The notes beneath the pieces were generated by a model. That model was given only the letters and a program-made list of their open reading frames with translations. It did not search any database and was not told where the DNA came from. A DNA stretch of 29,778 bases from a virus: positions 1-29,778 of the IMG/VR virus record IMGVR_UViG_3300005957_000010. One strand, given 5' to 3'. The translations under genes were made by a program, and so were the position numbers. This document shows positions 6,680 to 13,192 of the stretch, one piece after another. How positions within the stretch are numbered: position 1 is the first letter of the stretch; each line of letters opens with the position of its first letter.

Positions 6680-7023
6680 GGATCCGCCGTCGCCGGCGCG
6701 CGAAGGTGGAGGACTTCCTCCCCCGGTGGGTGACCGAGTCCTTCGACCGGATGGGCATCACCGAGGAGGCGATCCGGGAGGCCTACCCCCAGAAGGACGA
6801 ACCTCCAGGCCTCTTCCTCGCGTGCGCCCCCGGGCCTCTCCTGGAGAGCCTGAGGCCGGAGATGTACCGCGCCCACGTGCGGGAGCTGGTCACCCGCTCG
6901 CGCTCGAGGAGCCCGGAGTACAGCGTCGCGACCGAGCCCGAGATCCTGGCCGCCCTCCTCCGGGCCGCGACGGTCGCCCCGCTGAACCGCGCCGGCTCGG
7001 CGGACACGGCGCCATGTACATGA
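6676..7023 (+). CDS. Hypothetical protein with M-RIRRR start, 115 aa
   Basis: ATG 6676 sits in an ATGA overlap. The first residues MRIRRRRRAKVED are strongly basic, like the starts of 240, 7609, 10558 and 13645. The body is mostly helical (FDRMGITEEAIREAY; LRPEMYRAHVRELVTRSRS). No family is recognised. The longer frame starting at 6382 is rejected because it would cross the sigma-4-like gene. The 3' end overlaps the next gene by ten bases. Confidence 0.75.
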   Translation: MRIRRRRRAKVEDFLPRWVTESFDRMGITEEAIREAYPQKDEPPGLFLACAPGPLLESLRPEMYRAHVRELVTRSRSRSPEYSVATEPEILAALLRAATVAPLNRAGSADTAPCT

Positions 7024-7268
7024 TCGGGGCCCGGAACCTCCTCGCCCTGGACGGGCTCGGCGGGCTCCAGTTCAAGGTTATGAAGAACGCGCGCGGCGTG
7101 ACGCACGTTCGGATCGAGCTGGAGCCCTCCGACACCTACGCCGTGTCCTTCCACAAGGTCACGCGCCGCGGGCTCGAGACCCGCGAGCTGGCGCGCTTCG
7201 AGCGCGTCTACGCGGACAGCCTCCGCCGCATCTTCGAGGCCGAGACGGGCCTCTACCTGAGCCTCTGA
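7014..7268 (+). CDS. Hypothetical phage protein, 84 aa
   Basis: ATG 7014 overlaps the end of the previous gene by ten bases. The protein reads as a small alpha/beta domain (LQFKVMKNARGVTHVRIELE, DTYAVSFHKVTRRG, ADSLRRIFEAETGLYLSL). I recall this general pattern from many phage hypothetical proteins of about this size but know no function. It is not the start of a longer gene, since the frame upstream belongs to a shadow of 6676-7023. Confidence 0.75.
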   Translation: MYMIGARNLLALDGLGGLQFKVMKNARGVTHVRIELEPSDTYAVSFHKVTRRGLETRELARFERVYADSLRRIFEAETGLYLSL

Positions 7269-7288
7269 GCCGAACCCTCACCCCGGGA

Positions 7289-7294
7289 GATACT
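7289..7294 (+). promoter_or_regulatory. Start-proximal -10 hexamer GATACT
   Basis: GGGAGATACTC is a variant of the 11-mer family. GATACT lies six bases before ATG 7301 and about 20 bases after the previous stop. No -35 match. Confidence 0.6.
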
Positions 7295-7300
7295 CTGACC

Positions 7301-7612
7301 ATGGCCTCCACCTTCACGACCTGGAACGGGCCCTCGAGCCTGAGCCGCTACGTTCGCGCCGCCATCGAAGGCCGCGAGACCGACGCCGCCGCCCTCCGCG
7401 AGGAGGCCTACCGCGACGGCTCCACCTGGGGCGAGATCGACCGCGCGCTGTTCGAGGCGCGCCTCCGGCACGAGCGCGAGCGCGGGGACAACCTGGTCCG
7501 GTTCGTCGACGCCGCGATCGACGCCAGCTTCTCGGGCCCGCCCGCGGGGCGCCTCTTCATCGACCCCGTCACGGGCGCGCACGGCTGGGCGTCCCCCCGG
7601 GGGGACGCGTGA
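7301..7612 (+). CDS. Hypothetical protein, 103 aa
   Basis: ATG 7301 follows GATACT by six bases and lacks a Shine-Dalgarno sequence. The protein is alpha-helical in appearance (SLSRYVRAAIEGRETDAAAL; DRALFEARLRHERERGDNLV), ending HGWASPRGDA. No known motif. The stop overlaps the next start by GTGA. Confidence 0.75.
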   Translation: MASTFTTWNGPSSLSRYVRAAIEGRETDAAALREEAYRDGSTWGEIDRALFEARLRHERERGDNLVRFVDAAIDASFSGPPAGRLFIDPVTGAHGWASPRGDA

Positions 7613-7944
7613 GGATCCGGCGCAAGAAGGCGGCCCCGGTGGTCTTCCGGGTCTTCTACAAGGACGCGGGCCCGGATCGGTTCGGCCGGCGGAGCTTCTT
7701 CCTCCACTGGGAGGAGCCCGACGGGGTCTTCCGCCCCGAGCCCTCCATCCTGGACGGGAAGCCGGTCGGCTACCGCCGCGCCCAGGTCTTCTTCACGGTC
7801 CCGGCCGAGTGCTTCGCGAACCTCGAGAGCCGGGGCCACCGCGTCGAGATCGCGACCGAGCCCGACCCCTACGAGGTCGCGGCGGCGCGCCGGCGTGACA
7901 AGCCGACTCGCCCCAAGCGGCGTACCACGACACGAATGTCATAG
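7609..7944 (+). CDS. Hypothetical protein with M-RIRRK start, 111 aa
   Basis: GTG 7609 overlaps the previous stop. It begins with the basic MRIRRKKAAP, then a beta-rich region (VVFRVFYKDAGPDRFGRRSF; RAQVFFTVPAECFANLESRG). The last dozen codons run into the first copy of the five-copy intergenic element, and its TAG stop (7942-7944) lies inside the element's conserved CATAGCG. The tail RRTTTRMS is therefore dictated by the element and may have been added when the element was inserted or copied. No family is recognised. Confidence 0.75.
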   Translation: MRIRRKKAAPVVFRVFYKDAGPDRFGRRSFFLHWEEPDGVFRPEPSILDGKPVGYRRAQVFFTVPAECFANLESRGHRVEIATEPDPYEVAAARRRDKPTRPKRRTTTRMS

Positions 7945-8016
7945 CGCACAACGGAATCAAGCCACTACCCCGCTTGATTCCGTATGGCACAACGTCTGCA
8001 CTAAGAGCCGAGCATG
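7897..8016 (+). repeat. Five-copy intergenic element, copy A
   Basis: Shares with the other copies: GACA-CCGACTCG block (7897-7910), GACACGAATGTCATAGCG (in 7925-7946), an 11-bp stem CGGAATCAAGC / GCTTGATTCCG (7952-7962 and 7972-7982, nine-base loop), and ATGGCACAACGTCTGCAC ending 30 bases later in the start codon at 8014. Unlike the other copies, the upstream ATG (7984) meets TAA after six codons (8002-8004), because CACATAGAC is CACTAAGAG here. Confidence 0.85.
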
Positions 8017-8343
8017 ACCACGATGGACACCACCTGGGCCCCCTGCCCCGCATGCAACGTGACCGTGCTCTTCCCCGACGGCGCCCGCGAGGCGTCGTGT
8101 CGGGGCTGCGGGGCCGATCTGGAAGTGGAGCCGGAGCCGCAGGGTCGCCCCGACCCCACCCCGAACCCCGCGCCCATCATGGAGCGGACGCTGGACCTCG
8201 GGAACAACGAGTCCCTGAGCCAGGGTGTCTTCCCCCAGCACGACGGGCGCTTCCTGGCCCTCACCTTCACCCGGAGCCGCTGGTTCAAGACCGAGCGCGG
8301 CGCCGTGCGCTGGTTGAAGCGCCAGCTCGGGGAGGACGCGTGA
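8014..8343 (+). CDS. Zinc-ribbon protein, 109 aa
   Basis: First gene after element copy A. ATG 8014 is the shared start of the element family, and here the upstream in-frame ATG (7984) cannot be used because of a TAA. Residues 10-32 hold CPAC and CRGC, a short zinc ribbon, followed by an acidic Pro-rich linker (EVEPEPQGRPDPTPNP) and a basic helix (FKTERGAVRWLKRQLGEDA). There is no Shine-Dalgarno sequence. It overlaps the next gene by GTGA. The role is unknown. Confidence 0.8.
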   Translation: MTTMDTTWAPCPACNVTVLFPDGAREASCRGCGADLEVEPEPQGRPDPTPNPAPIMERTLDLGNNESLSQGVFPQHDGRFLALTFTRSRWFKTERGAVRWLKRQLGEDA

Positions 8344-8489
8344 GCCGCGCGGATCGCTGGTTCCGTGTCGAGGTCGACGGCCAGGCCGTGGTCCACGTCA
8401 TCGGCTGGAAGGAAGCCCAACAGGAGCTGAAGGCGGCCAGGAAGCGCTACGGCGCGCGCCGGGTCCGCCTCGTGGAGGAGACGCCGTGA
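8340..8489 (+). CDS. Small hypothetical protein, 49 aa
   Basis: GTG 8340 overlaps the upstream stop and its own stop overlaps the next GTG, so it is held in the cassette by GTGA overlaps at both ends. The sequence (WFRVEVDGQAVVHVIGWKEA then QQELKAARKRYGARRVRLVE) looks like a beta hairpin plus basic helix, the shape of a tiny adaptor or DNA-binding protein. No family is recognised. Confidence 0.7.
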   Translation: MSRADRWFRVEVDGQAVVHVIGWKEAQQELKAARKRYGARRVRLVEETP

Positions 8490-8770
8490 AGCAGAACAGG
8501 ATCCAGAAGGCGGCCGCCAAGGCCATCGCCGCCCACGAGGCGGTTCGGGCGGCCTACCTGATCGCCGCGAAGGCGAACCCCTGGCCCGAGTCCCCGGACT
8601 CGCCGGAGAGCGAGTGGGACGCCCACGACGAGCGCGACGAAGCGATCCGGGCGAGCGGGATGGTGGTCTCCACGAAGGTCACCACGGACCCCCGCGGGGA
8701 CGCCCTGGTCATGGAGGCGGCCCCCGCCTACCTCGAGCGCCTGGAGCGCGCCATCGCCGCGGCGGCGTGA
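8486..8770 (+). CDS. Small hypothetical protein, 94 aa
   Basis: GTG 8486 in a GTGA overlap. Ala-rich helical N-terminus (IQKAAAKAIAAHEAVRAAYL), an acidic middle (SPESEWDAHDERDEAI) and a C-terminal helix (APAYLERLERAIAAAA). No recognised domain. Codon use matches its neighbours. Confidence 0.7.
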   Translation: MKQNRIQKAAAKAIAAHEAVRAAYLIAAKANPWPESPDSPESEWDAHDERDEAIRASGMVVSTKVTTDPRGDALVMEAAPAYLERLERAIAAAA

Positions 8771-8797
8771 GCCGTCCACGAGACGAAGGGAACCGCC

Positions 8798-9031
8798 ATG
8801 CTGCTACCCGGATACGACGACTGGAAGACGACCGAGCCCTACGACTTCGAGCGCGAGCGCGAGGAGGCCGAGCGGGAGGCCATGGAGGAGGCCGAGGAGG
8901 CCCTGGACGCTGCCCTCGACTTCGCCAGCCTCTGCGCCTCCCTGGGGCTCGAGGGCGAGGCGGAGGACCCCTGGGCGGTCTACGAGCGCGAGGTCTGCAA
9001 GGCCCGCTACGTGCGCGGACTGGAGGCGTGA
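8798..9031 (+). CDS. Small acidic hypothetical protein, 77 aa
   Basis: ATG 8798 is preceded by GAAGGGAA as a likely ribosome site, so translation is conventional. Residues 12-45 are very rich in Glu and Arg (DFEREREEAEREAMEEAEEA), predicted to form a single charged helix or coiled coil. The stop TGA shares its last A with the next ATG (TGATG). Function unknown. Confidence 0.75.
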   Translation: MLLPGYDDWKTTEPYDFEREREEAEREAMEEAEEALDAALDFASLCASLGLEGEAEDPWAVYEREVCKARYVRGLEA

Positions 9032-9189
9032 TGCTCGCCGGCGACGACTTCGAGATCGTGAGCTGCCCCGAGTGCTCGTGCGAGGCGTGCGAGCTGGGCG
9101 ATCGGACCCTGGTCCGGTGCCTCGGCTGCGGCTTCGAGTGGCACAGCGACCAAGACGACTGGGACCGGGCGGACGCCCGGATCGACTGA
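9031..9189 (+). CDS. Small zinc-ribbon protein, 52 aa
   Basis: ATG 9031 overlaps the preceding TGA by one base. CPECSCEAC (12-20) and CLGC (31-34) form a compact zinc ribbon, followed by FEWHSDQDDWDRAD, an acidic tail. Many phages encode such tiny ribbons near regulators; the role here is unknown. Confidence 0.7.
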   Translation: MLAGDDFEIVSCPECSCEACELGDRTLVRCLGCGFEWHSDQDDWDRADARID

Positions 9190-9202
9190 AAGCGAGGAGA
9201 GC

Positions 9203-9400
9203 ATGAGTAAGACCATCGTGATCCGGTTCCGGATCGACTTCGACCCCAACGGGCAGGACATCGCCCCGATCGACATCTTCGACAACGTCCTGGACACCGG
9301 GACGATCCAGGACGCGCTCGCGGAGCACGCCGAGGACGAGGGGGTCGAGCTGGCGATCCGGAGCGCCACCGTGGACTTCGAGCCCGGAGACGACGAGTGA
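9203..9400 (+). CDS. Small acidic hypothetical protein, 65 aa
   Basis: ATG 9203 has a clear GAGGAG ribosome site seven bases upstream. The protein alternates beta-like segments (SKTIVIRFRIDFDPNG; GVELAIRSATVDFEPG) and acidic turns, with a calculated strong negative charge at both ends. No family is recognised. The stop overlaps the next GTG. Confidence 0.75.
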   Translation: MSKTIVIRFRIDFDPNGQDIAPIDIFDNVLDTGTIQDALAEHAEDEGVELAIRSATVDFEPGDDE

Positions 9401-9714
9401 CCCGCTACCAGATCTTCGCGCGGACCGAGCCCAGGGGGCCGGCCCACGACACCGCGACCGCGGCCATCCTCTGGGCCCTCGAGCACGTGGAGCCGGGGAC
9501 GTCGTGGGTCTGGGTCCCCGTGACCCCGCGCTACGAGCTGGACAACGGCAGCCCCGGGGATCCGGACCTCATGGAGACCACGCTCGAGACCTTCCTGGCC
9601 GCCAACGACTTCGACCCGGAGACCGCGGCCGCCCTCCGCGGGCTCGAGGTCGGGGCCACCTACCAGGGCGACGAGGGTGCCGGCGGGACCTGGAGCCTCC
9701 GGCGGCTCGAGTAG
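9397..9714 (+). CDS. Hypothetical protein, 105 aa
   Basis: GTG 9397 in a GTGA overlap. Mixed alpha/beta sequence (TRYQIFARTEPRGPAH; SWVWVPVTPRYELDNG; LETFLAANDFDPETAAALRG). No motif is recognised. It is the last gene of the cassette between element copies A and B; the element starts ten bases after its stop. Confidence 0.75.
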   Translation: MTRYQIFARTEPRGPAHDTATAAILWALEHVEPGTSWVWVPVTPRYELDNGSPGDPDLMETTLETFLAANDFDPETAAALRGLEVGATYQGDEGAGGTWSLRRLE

Positions 9715-9723
9715 ACCGGGTGC

Positions 9724-9842
9724 GACAACCCGACTCGCCTCGGCTGCGCACCACGACACGAATGTCATAGCGTCTAGCGGAATCAACCCGGGAACCCGCT
9801 TGATTCCGTATGGCACAACGTCTGCACATAGACCCCAGCATG
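9724..9842 (+). repeat. Five-copy intergenic element, copy B
   Basis: GACAACCCGACTCG (9724-9737), conserved GACACGAATGTCATAGCG (in 9751-9772), stem CGGAATCAA (9778-9786) / TTGATTCCG (9800-9808) with a 13-base loop, and the ATGGCACAACGTCTGC segment from 9810 ending in ATG 9840. The upstream ATG is in frame with the gene and would add MAQRLHIDPS. Confidence 0.85.
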
Positions 9843-10184
9843 ACCACGACGAAGACCGCCATCGCCACCGCCACCGCCCAGGGCATCACCCCCAAGCCCT
9901 TCGGCGGAGCCGGGGGCCACCCCAGCTACCAGACCAACCTCGAGCGGGTCGGCCGCATCGGGCTCGGTCGCAAGGGCTACGGCGCCGGGCAGACCGAGTG
10001 CTGTGCGTTCTGCGGCAAGCTCGCGATCGGCGCGAGCTTCCGGGCCTTCACCCTGACGGGCGCGAGCTTCGACGCGCGGAGCGAGGACCCCGACGCCGTG
10101 GGCTTTTACCCCCTGGGCTCGGACTGCGCGCGCCGCCTGCGCCGCATCGTCCCCGTCTACACCGCCAACGGGGAGCGGGTCTGA
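9840..10184 (+). CDS. Hypothetical protein with CxxC motif, 114 aa
   Basis: Single gene between element copy B and a terminator-like hairpin. I take ATG 9840, at the same place as in copy A; ATG 9810 is in frame and would add ten residues encoded by the element. The body has CCAFCGKLA (about 59-67) and a later SDCARRLRRI, possibly one zinc site or a redox pair. The start MTTTKTAIATATAQ is Thr/Ala-rich and probably disordered. There is no Shine-Dalgarno sequence. Function unknown. Confidence 0.75.
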   Translation: MTTTKTAIATATAQGITPKPFGGAGGHPSYQTNLERVGRIGLGRKGYGAGQTECCAFCGKLAIGASFRAFTLTGASFDARSEDPDAVGFYPLGSDCARRLRRIVPVYTANGERV

Positions 10185-10209
10185 AAATCGACCGAGCCTG
10201 GTCGATTTT
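10184..10209 (+). terminator. Terminator-like hairpin AAAATCGACC / GGTCGATTTT
   Basis: Perfect 10-bp stem (10184-10193 and 10200-10209) with a six-base loop, starting at the last base of the stop codon and ending in TTTTGTCTT. It could terminate in both directions because the arms carry A and T tracts. The next promoter's -35 follows four bases later. Confidence 0.7.
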
Positions 10210-10212
10210 GTC

Positions 10213-10241
10213 TTGACCCCTGGCCATGCGGGTCGTATATA
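10213..10241 (+). promoter_or_regulatory. Sigma-70-type promoter TTGACC-17-TATATA
   Basis: -35 TTGACC (10213-10218), 17 bp, -10 TATATA (10236-10241), preceded by the shared GTCGATTTTGTCTTGAC box and followed by CAGAATCAAGAGACGCGA, which is also found after the 12289 -10. It drives 10280 with a leader and a GAAGGAAGGA ribosome site. Confidence 0.85.
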
Positions 10242-10279
10242 CAGAATCAAGAGACGCGAGCGAAGGAAGGAACGACGCC

Positions 10280-10561
10280 ATGAAGACCGACCCCAAGACC
10301 GGCCGCACCACGAACGAGATCTTCCGCAACGCGAAGGAGCTGGACGACACCATCGCCCGGATCTCCTCGTTCAAGTCGAACGTGGCCCTCCACACCGCGA
10401 TGACCGAGCACGGCTACGTCCCCACGCTCCGCACGGACCACCTGGTCCGCCGCCGCTCGGCGGCCGCGAAGCAGGAGCGCGAGGACGTCCTGAACCTCCG
10501 CGCCTACCTCCGCGCCTACGGCTTCAGGGTCTTCCCCGAGACGGTCCCGGGGGAGCTGTGA
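10280..10561 (+). CDS. Hypothetical protein, 93 aa
   Basis: ATG 10280 is used because a GAAGGAAGGA ribosome site lies just upstream; the in-frame ATG at 10226 lies inside the promoter and is rejected. The protein is basic and helical (NEIFRNAKELDDTIARISSF; RRRSAAAKQEREDVLNLRAY), ending GFRVFPETVPGEL. No family is recognised. The stop overlaps the next gene by GTGA, making a two-gene unit on this promoter. Confidence 0.8.
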   Translation: MKTDPKTGRTTNEIFRNAKELDDTIARISSFKSNVALHTAMTEHGYVPTLRTDHLVRRRSAAAKQEREDVLNLRAYLRAYGFRVFPETVPGEL

Positions 10562-11211
10562 GGATTCGGCGTCGCAAGCCCGTCCCCCTTCTGGGGGGCA
10601 TCGCCCCGGTCTTCAACAGCCCCTACGCCGCCACCGTCCCGGCTCCGGATCCGATGCCCTGGGGATGGCAGGCGGCCCCGGAGCCCACGCTCCTCCGCGT
10701 CCTCGAGCGCGCGGGGTTCGGCGACGCCGAGCGCGTCTACACGGGCCAGCACGCCGCGAGCTTCCGGATCCGGCGCGGCGACACCGCGCTCTTCGTGGTC
10801 TGGTACCACGGAGGAGGGTTCAGCCTGGGATCGATCGGGGACAAGCTCCCGACGAAGCTGGTGGAGGCGATCGTCGCGTTCGTGAACGGGGCCGAGGGCG
10901 AGCCGATCGATCCCCGCCCCGGGTTCTACTACGTCAGCGCGATCGACGGGCCCCGGCGCTCCATGGTCCGCGGACCCTTCCCGACGCACGCCGAGGCGCT
11001 GGAGCGCGTGGAGGCGACGCGCCGGCTCGTGGAGGAGCGCGACCCTCGCGCCCACTGGTACGCCTGGGGAACGGCGAGGAGCGAGACCGACCTGGGGAAG
11101 GGGGTCCTGGACCGTTGGGAAGCCGAGCGCGAGGCCGGCCGTCCCGAGCCCGTCACGGAGCGCGAGGCCGGCGCGCTCGAGGGGGAGGCGGACAGCTACG
11201 AGCTGGGCTGA
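10558..11211 (+). CDS. Hypothetical protein with M-RIRRR start, 217 aa
   Basis: GTG 10558 overlaps the upstream stop. It starts MRIRRRKPVPLL, one of five such basic starts in the window. Two folded parts can be guessed: residues 45-115 (VLERAGFGDAERVYTGQHAA; DTALFVVWYHGGGFSLGSIG), and residues 120-185, with FYYVSAIDGPRRSMVRGPF and an ALERVEATRRLVEERDPRAH helix, a pattern I have seen in phage hypothetical proteins. The C-terminus is acidic. The function is unknown. The longer frame from 10213 is rejected because it begins in the promoter. The TGA stop is part of the next GGCTGATACTC. Confidence 0.8.
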   Translation: MRIRRRKPVPLLGGIAPVFNSPYAATVPAPDPMPWGWQAAPEPTLLRVLERAGFGDAERVYTGQHAASFRIRRGDTALFVVWYHGGGFSLGSIGDKLPTKLVEAIVAFVNGAEGEPIDPRPGFYYVSAIDGPRRSMVRGPFPTHAEALERVEATRRLVEERDPRAHWYAWGTARSETDLGKGVLDRWEAEREAGRPEPVTEREAGALEGEADSYELG

Positions 11212-11216
11212 TACTC
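11206..11216 (+). promoter_or_regulatory. Leaderless-type promoter element GGCTGATACTC
   Basis: Exact 11-mer. GATACT (11210-11215) is six bases before ATG 11222, and the TGA inside is the upstream stop codon. No -35 match. Confidence 0.65.
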
Positions 11217-11221
11217 CCGGC

Positions 11222-11920
11222 ATGAACCCCGCCGAGAGCGTCCTGGGCGTCCTCCTGACTGAGCCGAAGATCCGGGCCGTGGTCCGCGCCTCCCCCTCGG
11301 GGAGCGGCCTCCGCGTCCGGGTCTACACGCCGGAGGGCCGAGAGATCCTGAACCTCCGCGCCTCCGAGGTCGAGCGGACGGTGATCGAGGTCCCGACCTT
11401 CGCTCCGGGGAACCTCCCGGTGAGCCTGGGCCTGGCCAAGTTCCCCGGCGCGGTCTGGTTCTACGGGCCCCGGGGCGAGACGATCGGCTTCCTTCCCGAT
11501 GCCGTCCTCCCGGACCTGGCGCGCCCTGGGGCCGTCGAGCGTCCGCCGCAAGGTCCCACGAGCCCTCGGACGCTGGAGGGTCTCCAAGAGGCGCTGGCGG
11601 CCGTCCTCGGGGGGCTCGACAACCTGGCGACCTACCTCGAGACACGAGCCCGCCGATCCGGCGACCTCGAGCGCTCGCGCCGAGCCGCGCACGCGATCAA
11701 GTCCCTGACCTCCTGGACTCGAGCGCGATACGAGGATCCCGGGATCCGGGCCATGGTCGCCAACGCGGCCCACGATGCCCTCGAGCGGCTTCTGGACTTG
11801 GCTCGAGGCCCGGCGGGGACCGAGGAGAGCCGAGCGGCCGCGCTCCGCTTCGAGCCCGTGGCCGAGCTGTCCCGCATCGTCCGGGACCGCGAGAACGAAG
11901 CCCACGCCCGGACCCTGTAG
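11222..11920 (+). CDS. Hypothetical protein, 232 aa
   Basis: ATG 11222 follows GATACT by six bases. The N-terminal 95 residues look like a beta-rich domain (GLRVRVYTPEGREILNLRAS; FPGAVWFYGPRGETIGFLP), followed by a Pro-rich hinge (PPQGPTSPRTLEG) and a long helical half (LEGLQEALAAVLGGLDNLAT; DLERSRRAAHAIKSLTSWTR) rich in Leu, Ala and Arg. No recognised motif. It is the last gene before element copy C. Confidence 0.8.
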   Translation: MNPAESVLGVLLTEPKIRAVVRASPSGSGLRVRVYTPEGREILNLRASEVERTVIEVPTFAPGNLPVSLGLAKFPGAVWFYGPRGETIGFLPDAVLPDLARPGAVERPPQGPTSPRTLEGLQEALAAVLGGLDNLATYLETRARRSGDLERSRRAAHAIKSLTSWTRARYEDPGIRAMVANAAHDALERLLDLARGPAGTEESRAAALRFEPVAELSRIVRDRENEAHARTL

Positions 11921-11923
11921 TGC

Positions 11924-12043
11924 GCCAGACCGACTCGATCCTCTAGTCGCACCACGACACGAATGTCATAGCGTCTAGCGGAATCAAGCCACTACCCGGC
12001 TTGATTCCGTATGGCACGGCGTCTGCACATAGACCCGAGCATG
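11924..12043 (+). repeat. Five-copy intergenic element, copy C
   Basis: ACCGACTCG (11929-11937), GACACGAATGTCATAGCG (in 11952-11973), and the longest stem of the family: CGGAATCAAGCC (11979-11990) / GGCTTGATTCCG (11998-12009), 12 bp with a seven-base loop. The segment from ATG 12011 reads GGCACGGCGTCTGC and ends in ATG 12041. The upstream ATG is in frame and would give MARRLHIDPS. Confidence 0.85.
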
Positions 12044-12238
12044 AACACGCTGACGAACATCGAGGATCGGGCGCGCACCATGACGGACGCGGAGCTGTGG
12101 CACTCCCGCATGGACGCGGTGAAGACCGCCGAGGCCATGGACGCGCTGGACCGCGTCGACGACCTGGACCGCGCGGGCCGCTACCGCGACGAGGCCGGGA
12201 TCTACTGGACCGAGCTGAAGCGCCGCGGCGCGCGCTGA
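12041..12238 (+). CDS. Small hypothetical protein, 65 aa
   Basis: Single gene between element copy C and the second terminator-promoter junction, the same arrangement as 9840-10184. ATG 12041 is taken; ATG 12011, in frame, would add ten element-encoded residues. The protein is helical and charged (NIEDRARTMTDAELWHSRMD; ALDRVDDLDRAGRYRDEAGI). No family is recognised. Its TGA stop supplies the first A of the following hairpin. Confidence 0.75.
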   Translation: MNTLTNIEDRARTMTDAELWHSRMDAVKTAEAMDALDRVDDLDRAGRYRDEAGIYWTELKRRGAR

Positions 12239-12262
12239 AAATCGAGGGGGTCTGTCGATTTT
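12238..12262 (+). terminator. Terminator-like hairpin AAAATCGA / TCGATTTT
   Basis: An 8-bp perfect stem (12238-12245 and 12255-12262) with a nine-base loop, beginning in the stop codon and ending in TTTTGACTT. Same design as 10184-10209, but the loop sequence differs, so the arms are conserved and the loop is not. Confidence 0.65.
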
Positions 12263-12265
12263 GAC

Positions 12266-12294
12266 TTGACCCCCTGCCTAGCAGGCCGTATATA
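12266..12294 (+). promoter_or_regulatory. Sigma-70-type promoter TTGACC-17-TATATA
   Basis: -35 TTGACC (12266-12271), 17 bp, -10 TATATA (12289-12294), followed by CAGAATCAAGAGACGCGA. The spacer (CCCTGCCTAGCAGGCCG) has diverged from the 10213 promoter, while the -35 box, the -10 and the initial transcribed region are kept. Confidence 0.85.
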
Positions 12295-12331
12295 CAGAAT
12301 CAAGAGACGCGAACGAGACGAGGAGAGAACG

Positions 12332-12901
12332 ATGGCCCGCACCTACCACCACCACAACCGCGCTTCTTCGGCCCGCTACTGGAACAAGGAAGCGAAGCCC
12401 GCGCGCAAGGCCACGACTCGCGCCCTCCGCCGCGCGAACGCAGAGCTGGAGCGCGCCGCGCGCGTCTCCCCCGTCGACGTCGACGCGATCGCCCTCCCGG
12501 TCCTCCGCGGGACGCTCTTCCTGAACCTGAACAACGTCAACGCCCGGGCCCTCCTGGCCCTCCTCGGCTGGGCGGCCGCGCCCTCCAGGATCCCCCTCGG
12601 GGAGATCCGGGTCGGGGAGCCCACCGGGGAGTTCGACCTCTGGGGCGAGCGCACGCTCCCCGACGCGCGCCGCGCCGTCATGGTCGCGCGGGCGACCTTC
12701 GATCGCCGCGTCTCGGCGCTCGTGCGCGAGGACGACTGCGGCGCCCCGCGCGTGCGCGAGGACGGGGCCGTGGAGATGCGCCCTGTTCGGGTCCAGTCCT
12801 TCGGGCTCGACGCGGAGGGTCTCCGGGACCGCCTCGAGTCCTTCGCCGCCCTCGTGGAGGAGGGCGGCACCCTCGGGGCCGTCAAGGTCACCTGGGGGTG
12901 A
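12332..12901 (+). CDS. Hypothetical protein, 189 aa
   Basis: ATG 12332 has GAGGAGAG seven bases upstream. The N-terminus is basic and His-rich (MARTYHHHNRASSARYW; KPARKATTRALRRANAELER). The middle shows LRGTLFLNLNNVNARALLAL and a Gly/Leu-rich stretch, and the C-terminus has beta-like segments ending GTLGAVKVTWG. No enzyme motif is recognised. The only gene between its promoter (12266) and the following stem-loop. Confidence 0.8.
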   Translation: MARTYHHHNRASSARYWNKEAKPARKATTRALRRANAELERAARVSPVDVDAIALPVLRGTLFLNLNNVNARALLALLGWAAAPSRIPLGEIRVGEPTGEFDLWGERTLPDARRAVMVARATFDRRVSALVREDDCGAPRVREDGAVEMRPVRVQSFGLDAEGLRDRLESFAALVEEGGTLGAVKVTWG

Positions 12902-12925
12902 GCCGAAAAGTGGACCCCGCACGCG

Positions 12926-12948
12926 GGCCCTGGAACGCTGCCAGGGCC
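12926..12948 (+). other. Stem-loop GGCCCTGG / CCAGGGCC
   Basis: Perfect 8-bp GC-rich stem with a seven-base loop between the stop at 12901 and the ribosome site of 12965. No T tract follows, so it is more likely an mRNA processing or stability structure, or a weak factor-dependent stop, than a rho-independent terminator. Confidence 0.5.
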
Positions 12949-12964
12949 GACGAAAGGAGCCCCC

Positions 12965-13192
12965 GTGAAGCTGAGCCGCGACCTTCGGACCGTCCTCTCG
13001 AACCTCTCCACGCATGAGGATCGGGGGACGCACGCCAAGGGTATCAACCCGACGATCAAGACCCTGGAGCGCCGGGGTCTCATCGAGCTGAAGCTCCGGT
13101 CCCCCTCGGATCCGGACTGGCTCGCCTGCCCCTACTTCGGGTGGGGGCTGACCCCCAACGGGCGCGCCGCGCTCGGGAAGGCCTGGAACTAG
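12965..13192 (+). CDS. Small winged-helix-like protein, 75 aa
   Basis: GTG 12965 has GAAAGGAG upstream. The sequence RDLRTVLSNLSTHED, NPTIKTLERRGLIELKL and GWGLTPNGRAALGKAW has the spacing of a winged helix: a recognition-helix-like TIKTLERRGLIEL, then a wing, then LTPNGRAAL, which recalls the LTxxGR ending of MarR/PadR-type domains. The assignment is by pattern only. It would be a small DNA-binding regulator. Its TAG stop directly abuts the next ATG. Confidence 0.7.
   Translation: MKLSRDLRTVLSNLSTHEDRGTHAKGINPTIKTLERRGLIELKLRSPSDPDWLACPYFGWGLTPNGRAALGKAWN

Noticed and set aside
7952-7982. Element stem-loop as a rho-independent terminator
   Set aside because: No T run follows the stem in any copy, and a start codon follows within two bases of the right arm.
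9721-9842. tRNA-like structure in the five-copy element
   Set aside because: The region forms one main stem and has no cloverleaf, T-loop consensus or CCA end.
10226-10279. Upstream ATG for the 10280 gene
   Set aside because: It lies between the -35 and -10 of a strong promoter, so it would not be transcribed; ATG 10280 has a good ribosome site.
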